From positions 1-18,773 of the forward strand of contig CALERA010000265.1 of assembly GCA_937908275.1 (NCBI GenBank): DNA of 18,773 nt. The letters are read 5' to 3'. Source of the DNA: an uncultured Desulfarculaceae bacterium. Its GTDB lineage: Bacteria > Desulfobacterota > Desulfarculia > Desulfarculales > Desulfarculaceae. This document shows, piece by piece, positions 8,089-14,155 of this stretch (positions within the stretch are counted from its first letter, which is position 1; each line of letters opens with the position of its first letter). Position numbers and translations under genes: made by a program. The notes below the pieces were generated by a model, which was not told the origin of the DNA, did not search any database, and was given only the letters and a program-made list of their open reading frames with translations.

Positions 8089-9624
8089 TCAGCCCGCCGG
8101 CAGGCGGCAGGCCCGCGCGGCGGCCGGGTCGAAGGCCTCCGGCCGTCCGATCAGGGGCCGGTCCAGGCCCCGGGCCAGGGCCCGCAGCAGGGCCGGGAAG
8201 ATGTAGCGGTGCAGGGGCAGGGCCGCCCACCAATAGAGCAGCCCGGCCAGGCCCCGGGGCCGGAAGCGGGCCACCAGGCTTAAGGAGCAGGCCCCCTCCC
8301 CGGCCGGGGTCAGGCGCAGGTCCAGCACCGCCTGGCCCGGGGCCTTCATCTCGGCCCAGAGCAGCAGCCGCCGGGGCCGGTCCACCTCCAGCACCCGCCA
8401 GAAGTCCAGGGCGTCGCCCACCCAGAGCTCCTCCGGGCTGCGCCGGCCCCGGCCCAGCCCCACCCCGCCCAGCAGGCGATCCAGCCAGCCCCGCGCCACC
8501 CAGAGCCACTGCCCGGCGTACCAGCCCCGCCGGCCGCCAATGCCGGCCAGGGCCGGCCAGACCGTCTCCGGTTCGGCGGCGATGGTGGCCCGGTAGCCCA
8601 GCTCCAGCACCGCGCCCCCGGCATAGGGCGGGTCCTCGCAGGCCACCCACTCCGGCGGCCGCGATTCGCCGGCGTCCATCCAGCAGGTTTCCACCTTTTG
8701 CGCGGCCACCTTGTGCAAGGCCCGGCGGATGGCCTGGCGGCAACTGGAAAGCTGGCGGGGAATCAGCTCCCGGATGCGGTTGTCGCGGCAGACCACGCTG
8801 TGCCGGAGGCCCTCGGCCAGGGGCTGGGCGATGGCCGCCGGCAGCGGGGTGACCAGGTGGATCCAGTAGCTGCTGAGCCTGGGGCTGAAGAAGGGGACCG
8901 GGATGATCAGCCGGGGGCGCAGGCCGGCCTCCTGGGCGTAGATGGCGAACAGCTCGCGGTAGCTGAGGACGTCCGGCCCGCCGATGTCCAGGGTCTGGCC
9001 CCGGACCCCGGGATGGTCCAGGCAGGCCTGGAGATAGCCCAGCACGTCATTGATGGCGATGGGCTGGACCAGGCTGCCGACCCAGGAGGGGGTGATCATC
9101 AGGGGCAGGCGCTCCACCAGATAGCGCATGATCTCGAAGGAGGCGCTGCCCGAGCCCAGGATCATGGCCGCCCGCAGCCAGGTCAGCGGCACCGGACCGG
9201 CCCCCAGGATCTGGCCCACCTCGGCCCGGCTGGCCAAGTGGCGGCTGAGCTGGTGGTCCTGGGGCACCAGGCCGCCCAGGTAGATGATCCGCTCCAGCCC
9301 GGCCGCGGCCGCCGCTCCGGCCAGGTTGAGGGCGGCGGTGCGGTCGGCGGTGGCGAAATCCCGGGTGGCCGGGTTCATGGAGTGGACCAGATAGTAGACC
9401 GCGCGGCAGCCCTTCAGCGCCCGGTGGAGGCTGGCGGCGTCCTGCACGTCGCCCTGGACCAGCTCCAGGTTGGGGTCCCCGGCCCAGGGGCGGCAGGCCA
9501 GCTTGGCCGGGTTGCGCACCAGGGCCCGCACCCGCGCCCCGGCCTCCAGCAGGCGCGGGGTCAGGCGTCCGCCCACGTAGCCGGTGGCCCCGGTGACCAG
9601 GACCGGGGCTGAGTTCATGGTCAT
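8089..9624 (-). CDS. NAD(P)-binding SDR-family protein with C-terminal DUF2867-like domain
   Basis: A 511-residue two-domain protein. The N-terminus is an atypical/extended SDR Rossmann fold with TGATGYVGG at residues 11-19, followed by VRALVRNP and a YLVHSMNP segment. From about residue 320 a second domain follows (CWMDAGESRPPEW, then tryptophan-rich strands), matching the layout of SDR-DUF2867 fusions; that domain is related to START-like, polyketide-cyclase-type folds. There is no obvious YxxxK catalytic pair at the usual spacing, so it may bind a nucleotide without classical dehydrogenase chemistry. The start ATG 9624 lies 4-5 bases after GGGAGGG; ATG 9618 (residue 3) is an alternative. 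Substrate unknown. It is convergent with the small gene ending at 7846. Confidence 0.82.
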   Translation of the reverse strand: MTMNSAPVLVTGATGYVGGRLTPRLLEAGARVRALVRNPAKLACRPWAGDPNLELVQGDVQDAASLHRALKGCRAVYYLVHSMNPATRDFATADRTAALNLAGAAAAAGLERIIYLGGLVPQDHQLSRHLASRAEVGQILGAGPVPLTWLRAAMILGSGSASFEIMRYLVERLPLMITPSWVGSLVQPIAINDVLGYLQACLDHPGVRGQTLDIGGPDVLSYRELFAIYAQEAGLRPRLIIPVPFFSPRLSSYWIHLVTPLPAAIAQPLAEGLRHSVVCRDNRIRELIPRQLSSCRQAIRRALHKVAAQKVETCWMDAGESRPPEWVACEDPPYAGGAVLELGYRATIAAEPETVWPALAGIGGRRGWYAGQWLWVARGWLDRLLGGVGLGRGRRSPEELWVGDALDFWRVLEVDRPRRLLLWAEMKAPGQAVLDLRLTPAGEGACSLSLVARFRPRGLAGLLYWWAALPLHRYIFPALLRALARGLDRPLIGRPEAFDPAAARACRLPAG

Positions 9625-9718
9625 GCGTCCCTCCCGGCGGGGGGCCGGGCCGCCCGCCCTCTTTCCAGGCTCGCACCGGCCCGGCGCGGAGGTCAAGCGC
9701 CCTTGCCGGCGGCCGGGC

Positions 9719-10621
9719 CTATTTGATCAGAGCCTTGAGCGCGGCCCAATCCAGGGCGGCCAGCAGGGCCCGGGCCCGCTCCGGGGCGGCCTGGACCCGC
9801 ACCACCAGGTTCTGCGCCGTGGTGTGGGCCACCCCGGCCTTGGGGGTGAACTCCATGTACTGGTGGTCTCCCTCGCGCATCAGCTTCCAGCCCGCGCCCA
9901 GGAAGACCCAGCTATAGCCCTCGCGCCAACCCAGATGGGGGTTGTCCTCGCCCTCCTGGCGGTAGACGGCGAGCCCGGCCACCGGCTGGTCCTTGGCCAC
10001 CCGGCCGATGAACTCCACCACCGCCGAGTTGACCAACAGCGACACCCCGGCCTCCACGTCCTTGACCTGGTGGCGCTTCAGCACGGCCTGGAGCTCGGCG
10101 TCGCGCTTGCTCTGGACGTGGTTGATCTCGTCGTAGAGCTTGTCCATCTCGCCTTGCAGACGATTGACCGTGGCCATGTCGCCGCGCTCAAGGGCCTGGC
10201 CCACCTGGGCGGCCAGGGCCTCCACCCGCTTTTCCTGGGCGGCGGTGGACTGGTCGGCCATCTGCCGGCGGACCACCTCGGCCCCGGCCCGGGCCTGGGC
10301 CTCCTGGGCGGCCCGGCCGCGGGGCAGGTCGCTCCAGCGCAGGTGGTAGTCCAGACCCATGGGGTCCTGCTCGCTGCCCTCGCCCACATAGCGCGGGGGC
10401 TTGAGCTGGGTGCGTTCGATTTCCTCCCAGCCCGGGGGCGGGGCGGCGGGCGCGGATTTGACCAGGACCGCCATCACCTGGCTGTAGAAGGCCTGCTCGG
10501 CCGGGGTGGCGGGCCGGGAGGGGCCGTCGGCCCGGACCGGCCCGGCGGCCGCCAGCAACAGGACGGCCAGCAACAACCCGGCCAGACCGGCCGGGCGGGG
10601 TTGCGGTTGGGGGACGCGCAT
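9719..10621 (-). CDS. Exported coiled-coil protein, unknown function
   Basis: A 300-residue protein beginning with a signal peptide: a basic/proline-rich N-terminus, a hydrophobic stretch AGLAGLLLAVLLLAAAG, then VRA as a likely cleavage site near residue 31. A charged helical, probably coiled-coil region spans about residues 115-185 (EKRVEALAAQ ... EMDKLYDEIN). The C-terminal third is strand-rich with aromatic residues (GYSWVFLGAGWKLM) and may form a compact domain. No cysteine pair, heme motif or lipobox is seen. ATG 10621 is chosen because AAGGA precedes it by 9 bases and the signal peptide starts there; an upstream in-frame start would add 15 unlikely residues. The location is presumably periplasmic. 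I do not recognise the family. Confidence 0.72.
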   Translation of the reverse strand: MRVPQPQPRPAGLAGLLLAVLLLAAAGPVRADGPSRPATPAEQAFYSQVMAVLVKSAPAAPPPGWEEIERTQLKPPRYVGEGSEQDPMGLDYHLRWSDLPRGRAAQEAQARAGAEVVRRQMADQSTAAQEKRVEALAAQVGQALERGDMATVNRLQGEMDKLYDEINHVQSKRDAELQAVLKRHQVKDVEAGVSLLVNSAVVEFIGRVAKDQPVAGLAVYRQEGEDNPHLGWREGYSWVFLGAGWKLMREGDHQYMEFTPKAGVAHTTAQNLVVRVQAAPERARALLAALDWAALKALIK

Positions 10622-10665
10622 GTCCGGTTTCCTTCCGGCCCCAGGGCCGGCGCGGGGTGGGAGCA

Positions 10666-10713
10666 CCCGGAGCGCGGTTTACCCTACCGGGGCAGGCGGG
10701 AAACCGCTCCGGG
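10666..10713 (-). other. Inverted repeat in the leader of the exported coiled-coil gene
   Basis: The arms are 10666-10680 (CCCGGAGCGCGGTTT) and 10701-10713 (AAACCGCTCCGGG), complementary over 13 bases with a two-base bulge. On the minus strand a good -10 (TAGAAT, 10722-10717) lies just before it, without a clear -35. The dyad would therefore sit at the very 5' end of that mRNA. No T-run follows on either side, so a terminator for the upstream cytochrome gene is less likely. Confidence 0.35.
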
Positions 10714-10759
10714 CGCATTCTAGACCAGAATCAGCAGAAAATGGAATACAATCGTGGGG

Positions 10760-11308
10760 CTAGCGGGGTGGAATCCGCACCCTCCGCTGGTTGAAATCGC
10801 CCTGCTCGGCCCCGGTGTGGCAGGCGGCGCAATTGGCCAGCGAGCCCACCCCCGGCCGGCGGAAGGCGTCGGCCGGCAGGTCGTCGTCCTGGTGCTGGTG
10901 GATCAGATAGGGCACCTGGCTGACCCGCAGGGGGGCCTGGCCGCCCAGGCTGGCCATGATCTTGCCGGCCAGGCGCGCGCCGCAGCGGTCGGCGGCGTTG
11001 GCGGCCAGGTGGCCTTCCAGCTCCTGGCGCGCGGCCGGGGCCAGCTCCACCCGCTCGCCGAAGTGCTCCGGCAGCTTTTGCAGGAGGCCCCGCCAGGAGG
11101 CGGCCGGCAGCAGGCCGGGCGGATAGGCGAAATGGCAGGCCCCGCACTCGGTCCGGTAGAGCGGGCTGCTCACCGGGGGCAGGCAGTGCTCGCCGTCGCG
11201 CTGATGCCGGCGCTGGCGGCGCTGATGATCGGCCAGGGCATCCACGGTCAGGAGCAGGGCCAGGACGGTCAGACCCAGGACCAGCAGGCGGGCGCGGCGG
11301 ACAGGCAT
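10760..11308 (-). CDS. Exported diheme cytochrome c (DHC family)
   Basis: A 182-residue protein with a signal peptide (basic MPVRRAR, hydrophobic LLVLGLTVLALLLTV, cleavage near ALA at 24-26) and two heme-binding motifs, C55-G-A-C58-H59 and C160-A-A-C163-H164. Around heme 1 the run HFAYPPGLLPAASW matches the diheme cytochrome c (DHC) family, whose members are periplasmic electron carriers sometimes paired with a cytochrome b561. No b561 gene is adjacent here. Additional histidines (H137, H139) could be distal ligands. ATG 11308 is chosen because GGAG stands about 7 bases upstream and the signal peptide begins there. The open frame runs 100 codons further upstream but that part crosses the atp leader and lacks protein-like composition. 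It is divergent from the atp operon. Confidence 0.88.
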   Translation of the reverse strand: MPVRRARLLVLGLTVLALLLTVDALADHQRRQRRHQRDGEHCLPPVSSPLYRTECGACHFAYPPGLLPAASWRGLLQKLPEHFGERVELAPAARQELEGHLAANAADRCGARLAGKIMASLGGQAPLRVSQVPYLIHQHQDDDLPADAFRRPGVGSLANCAACHTGAEQGDFNQRRVRIPPR

Positions 11309-11646
11309 GGCGGCCTCCAGGCAAGGGGGACGCGAAAGATCATGCCATTTCCCGGCAAATATGGCAAGATTGCCGCATAACCCCGGGACGGAGCGGACGA
11401 ATGCTGCCGACTGGCCCGCGCGGCCGGACCGGGGAGCGGCGCTTGTGATCGTGCGAGCAAAAAGATATTGACTTGATTTGGTGGGCATGTTAGCAAGATT
11501 CGACCGCCGCAGGTGGCCGCGTGGGGGTGTCCATCCCCGGGGACGAGCGAGGCAGGAGGCTGGGAAATCAGCCGCTTGGCCGGGAACCGGGCGATAGGGC
11601 GCGAACAAGGCTGGGACCCGAGCGTGGGTCTCGAAGGCGGGTCGAT
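11309..11646 (+). other. Intergenic region and leader of the atp operon
   Basis: About 340 bases separate the divergent cytochrome gene from the preferred atpZ start. It holds a candidate promoter at 11468-11496, a short dyad GGCAA-GA-TTGCC at 11363-11374 and, if transcription starts near 11504, a leader of some 140 bases. An in-frame GTG at 11521 preceded by AGGTGG would extend AtpZ by 42 arginine/glycine-rich residues; I regard that stretch as leader rather than protein. Confidence 0.45.
11468..11496 (+). promoter_or_regulatory. Candidate promoter of the Fo operon
   Basis: TTGACT (11468-11473) and TAGCAA (11491-11496) are spaced by 17 bases in an AT-richer patch. The -35 matches 5 of 6 consensus bases; the -10 matches only 3. 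It is the best-looking pair upstream of atpZ. Confidence 0.35.
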
Positions 11647-11883
11647 TTGGGCCGCTTCATCAGCGACGATACGCGCGAATATCTGCGCATGCTGGCGCGG
11701 GTCAGTTCCATGGGCATCGCCATGGTCCTGGCCACGGTGATGGGTTTCGGCCTGGGATACTGGGTGGATGGCCTGTGGGGAGGCGTCACCGCCCCCTGGG
11801 GCAAGCTGGTCGGGCTCGTCATCGGCATCGTGGCCGGGTATCGCAACATCTACATCATCATGAAGCGGTCGAAGTACTTGTGA
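11647..11883 (+). CDS. atpZ: AtpZ/AtpI-type small membrane protein of the Fo operon
   Basis: A 78-residue protein with two hydrophobic helices: about residues 18-38 (SSMGIAMVLATVMGFGLGYW) and 50-66 (GKLVGLVIGIVAGYRNIY). The GYWVDG turn and the GYRNIY end are typical of the short AtpZ-like proteins that open split ATP synthase operons; the family is linked to Fo assembly or Mg2+ uptake. TTG 11647 is preferred because family resemblance begins right there (FISDDTREYLRML) and AAGG lies 9 bases upstream. GTG 11521 is possible and would add 42 residues of unlikely composition. The next gene starts 10 bases after the stop. Confidence 0.78.
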   Translation: MGRFISDDTREYLRMLARVSSMGIAMVLATVMGFGLGYWVDGLWGGVTAPWGKLVGLVIGIVAGYRNIYIIMKRSKYL

Positions 11884-11893
11884 GGCTAGACAG

Positions 11894-12304
11894 GTGGCCA
11901 TGAAGCCCCTTAAGCTCGAAACCGCGGAGGACGGGATGCTGCGCAAGCTGTGGCGCGGCAATCTGGCCGCTTTCGCGGTGCTGACCCTGGGCGCCCTGCT
12001 GGTGGCCCCGCCCCGGAGCGTGGTCAGCCTCCTGGTGGGCGGGTTGATCGCCCTGGTCAATTTCGGTCTGTTGGAGCGCACCGTGCGCCGGGCCATGCTC
12101 CCCCGGGAGCGGTCCAGCGCGCTACGCAAGGTTTTGGTCAAGTATTACCTGCGGTTCTTCGCCACCGCCCTGGTGCTGTTTTTCCTGATGCGCCAGGGCT
12201 GGGTGGAGCCGCTGGGCCTGTTGGTGGGCCTGAGCGTGGTCATGCTCTCCATCCTGGCGTGGGGAGTGGGCCAGGCCCGCAAGCTATCTAAGGAGGCCGT
12301 CTAG
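11894..12304 (+). CDS. atpI: ATP synthase subunit I (AtpI)
   Basis: A 136-residue membrane protein with about four hydrophobic segments (near residues 24-41, 43-60, 89-104 and 107-124), separated by a basic loop (ERTVRRAMLPRERSSALRK). This is the topology and length of ATP synthase protein I, which helps assemble the c-ring. GTG 11894 has GAGG eight bases upstream; ATG 11900 would remove two residues. Its stop codon abuts the atpB start directly, so the two are translated from one mRNA. Confidence 0.85.
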   Translation: MAMKPLKLETAEDGMLRKLWRGNLAAFAVLTLGALLVAPPRSVVSLLVGGLIALVNFGLLERTVRRAMLPRERSSALRKVLVKYYLRFFATALVLFFLMRQGWVEPLGLLVGLSVVMLSILAWGVGQARKLSKEAV

Positions 12305-12982
12305 ATGGAACACCCGTTCGCGATTCTTACCTGGCTGGCCGACAAGGTCGGGGTGCATTTCTACGCCAACGTGCTCTACTCGTGGCTGATCATGCTCTTC
12401 CTGATCATCGTCGGGCGGCTGGCCATCGGCAGCGTCAAGATGATCCCGGGCGGCGGCCAGAACTTCTTCGAGGTGGTCCTGGGCGGTTTCGAGGACTTCA
12501 TGCTCGACGTGATGGGCCACGAGGGCAAGCCCTTCTTCCCGCTCATCGCCACCCTGTTCCTCTACATCCTGGTGATGAACTGGTCCGGCCTGATCCCGGG
12601 CATGTCCAGCCCCACCGCCAACATCAACACCCCGCTGTCCATGGCCCTGGTGGTCTTCCTCACCACCCACGCGGTGGGCATCAAGCACCATGGCGCGCAT
12701 TACATCAAGCACTTCATGGGCCCGATCTGGTGGCTGGCCCCCCTGATGCTCATCATCGAGCTGATCGGCCACTTCAGCCGCATCCTCAGCCTGACCTTCC
12801 GTCTTTTCGGCAACGTGCTGGGCGAGGACCTGGTGCTGGCCATCCTGTTCATCCTGGCCGGCTCCTTCTTCGCGCCGCTGCCCATGATGTTCCTGGCCAT
12901 CTTCACCAGCTTCGTGCAGGCCTTCATCTTCAGCCTGCTGACCATGCTCTACATCGCCGGCGCCCTGGAAGAGGCCCACTAG
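12305..12982 (+). CDS. atpB: F-type ATP synthase Fo subunit a
   Basis: The stator channel subunit through which ions reach the c-ring. It has 225 residues with five to six hydrophobic segments. The essential arginine is R166 in LTFRLFGN, with the conserved IELIGHFSR just before it and [15 protein letters not shown] at the C-terminus. The order in the operon (after atpI, before the c subunit) is the usual one. AAGGAGG stands 8 bases before ATG 12305, the strongest ribosome binding site of the operon, and overlaps the end of atpI. Intact and typical for the family. Confidence 0.97.
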   Translation: MEHPFAILTWLADKVGVHFYANVLYSWLIMLFLIIVGRLAIGSVKMIPGGGQNFFEVVLGGFEDFMLDVMGHEGKPFFPLIATLFLYILVMNWSGLIPGMSSPTANINTPLSMALVVFLTTHAVGIKHHGAHYIKHFMGPIWWLAPLMLIIELIGHFSRILSLTFRLFGNVLGEDLVLAILFILAGSFFAPLPMMFLAIFTSFVQAFIFSLLTMLYIAGALEEAH

Positions 12983-13054
12983 AAACGACGACAAGCTTGC
13001 GACAAGCAATCGGAAGAAGGCACAGACAGTAACGATTTCATGGAGGAGTTTGCG

Positions 13055-13426
13055 ATGAAGAAGTTCTCTTTGACCGCGGTCCTGACCGGCCTGTTCGTCC
13101 TGGGCCTGTCCGCGGTGGCCATGGCCGCCGACGCTGGCGCCATGGCTGAGGCGGCCAAACTGTTCTCCGCCACCGTGATGGCCGCCGGCTTCGGCATCGG
13201 CATCGCGGCCTTCGGCACCGGCATCGGCCAGGGCATGGCCGTGAAGGGCGCCGTCGAGGGCACCGCCCGCAACCCCGAGGCCTCGGGCAAGATCACCGTG
13301 ACCATGCTGATCGGTCTGGCCATGATCGAGTCCCTGTGTATTTACGCCCTGGTCATCTGCTTGATCCTGCTGTACGCCTACCCCCTGGCCGAGCCGGTGG
13401 CCAAGTTCCTGGGCATCGCCCTGTAG
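13055..13426 (+). CDS. atpE: F-type ATP synthase Fo subunit c, with Na+-type ligand set
   Basis: A 123-residue rotor-ring proteolipid. It starts with a signal-like segment ([20 protein letters not shown] ... AMAA, residues 1-25), so the mature chain may be about 98 residues. Helix 1 carries the glycine repeat [16 protein letters not shown]. The ion-carrying carboxylate is E92 in AMIES. Q59, S93 and Y97 stand at the same spacing from E92 as Q32, S66 and Y70 of the Na+-translocating Ilyobacter c subunit; the equivalent of T67 is L94. GGAGGAG precedes ATG 13055; a TTG/ATG further up would add only a few residues. No F1 genes follow, so F1 must be encoded elsewhere. Confidence 0.95.
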   Translation: MKKFSLTAVLTGLFVLGLSAVAMAADAGAMAEAAKLFSATVMAAGFGIGIAAFGTGIGQGMAVKGAVEGTARNPEASGKITVTMLIGLAMIESLCIYALVICLILLYAYPLAEPVAKFLGIAL

Positions 13427-13436
13427 TTGCACAATG

Positions 13437-13466
13437 AAGAGCCGGGCCTCCGGGCCCGGCTCTTTT
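13437..13466 (+). terminator. Intrinsic terminator of the Fo operon
   Basis: A 12-base-pair stem (AAGAGCCGGGCC with GGCCCGGCTCTT) and a four-base loop TCCG, followed by TTTT. It lies 11 bases after the atpE stop codon. This is a textbook rho-independent terminator and closes the operon before rex. Confidence 0.93.
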
Positions 13467-13468
13467 AT

Positions 13469-13482
13469 GCACATGCATGTGC
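13469..13482. promoter_or_regulatory. 14-base perfect palindrome upstream of rex
   Basis: GCACATGCATGTGC is a perfect dyad lying 28 bases before the rex start and right behind the atp terminator. It does not resemble the known Rex operator (TTGTGAANNNNTTCACAA), so autoregulation is not supported. It may be an operator for another regulator. Confidence 0.35.
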
Positions 13483-13510
13483 CTGATATCACAACCAGTT
13501 GGGGCCGACG

Positions 13511-14140
13511 ATGAAGTATCTCAAGATCCCCGCCGCCACCATCACCCGTTTATCAATCTATTCCCGCGCCTTGGAGGGCATGGTCGAGGACGGGACCCCG
13601 GTGGTCTCCAGCAAGACCCTGGCCGACCTGTGCGGGGTGAACCCGGCCCAGATTCGCAAGGACCTGGCCTACTTCGGGCAGTTCGGCGTGCGGGGGGTGG
13701 GCTACTTCGTCAAGGAGCTGCTGTTCGACATCAAGAAGATCCTGGGCCTGAACAAGGAATGGAACCTGGCCATCGTGGGCATGGGCAACCTGGGTTGCGC
13801 GCTATTGGCCCACCAGAATTTCAGCAAGCAGGGCTATCGCTTCGTGGCGGCCTTTGACAACGACATGATGAAGGTGGGGCGCAAGCTGGCCACCGGCCTG
13901 GTGATTCATCCCATCGACGAGCTGACCAAGGTCTGCCGCGACACCGGGGCCGAGATCGGGGTGATCTGCACCCCGCCGGACAAGGCCCAGGACATCGCCA
14001 GCCGCTTCCTGGAGGTGCCGGTCAAGGCGCTGTTGAACTTCGCCCCGGTGCAGATTCAGGTGCCGGACGGCTTCAAGGTGGAGAACGTGGACTTCACCGT
14101 CAAGCTGGACAACCTGGCCTATCACCTGACGGCGGGGTAG
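13511..14140 (+). CDS. rex: Redox-sensing transcriptional repressor Rex
   Basis: A 209-residue regulator that senses the NADH/NAD+ ratio and represses respiration and fermentation genes when NAD+ dominates. An N-terminal winged helix (about residues 1-80, with SKTLADLCGVNPAQIRKDL and FGQFGVRGVGY) precedes a Rossmann domain with GMGNLG at 90-95 and a C-terminal helix for domain swapping. The segment LLNFAP near residue 178 is conserved. ATG 13511 is chosen because family proteins begin with this MKxxKIP; a TTG at 13499 is less likely. Only about 45 bases separate it from the atp terminator, so its promoter must overlap that region or it depends on read-through. Confidence 0.95.
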   Translation: MKYLKIPAATITRLSIYSRALEGMVEDGTPVVSSKTLADLCGVNPAQIRKDLAYFGQFGVRGVGYFVKELLFDIKKILGLNKEWNLAIVGMGNLGCALLAHQNFSKQGYRFVAAFDNDMMKVGRKLATGLVIHPIDELTKVCRDTGAEIGVICTPPDKAQDIASRFLEVPVKALLNFAPVQIQVPDGFKVENVDFTVKLDNLAYHLTAG

Positions 14141-14155
14141 CTAAGCTTTTGTATC

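Noticed and set aside
9584..10723. 379-codon plus-strand frame opposite the exported coiled-coil gene
   Set aside because: The minus-strand frame has a signal peptide and ribosome binding site; the plus frame is low-complexity.
11309..11608. 100-codon N-terminal extension of the diheme cytochrome
   Set aside because: It would bury the signal peptide and cross the atp promoter; the ATG at 11308 has a good ribosome binding site.
12284..13492. 402-codon minus-strand frame opposite atpB and atpE
   Set aside because: Pure shadow of two certain ATP synthase genes; rich in Gly, Gln, His and Asp.
13469..13498. Rex operator upstream of rex
   Set aside because: The sequence lacks the TTGTGAANNNNTTCACAA pattern; the palindrome present is different.
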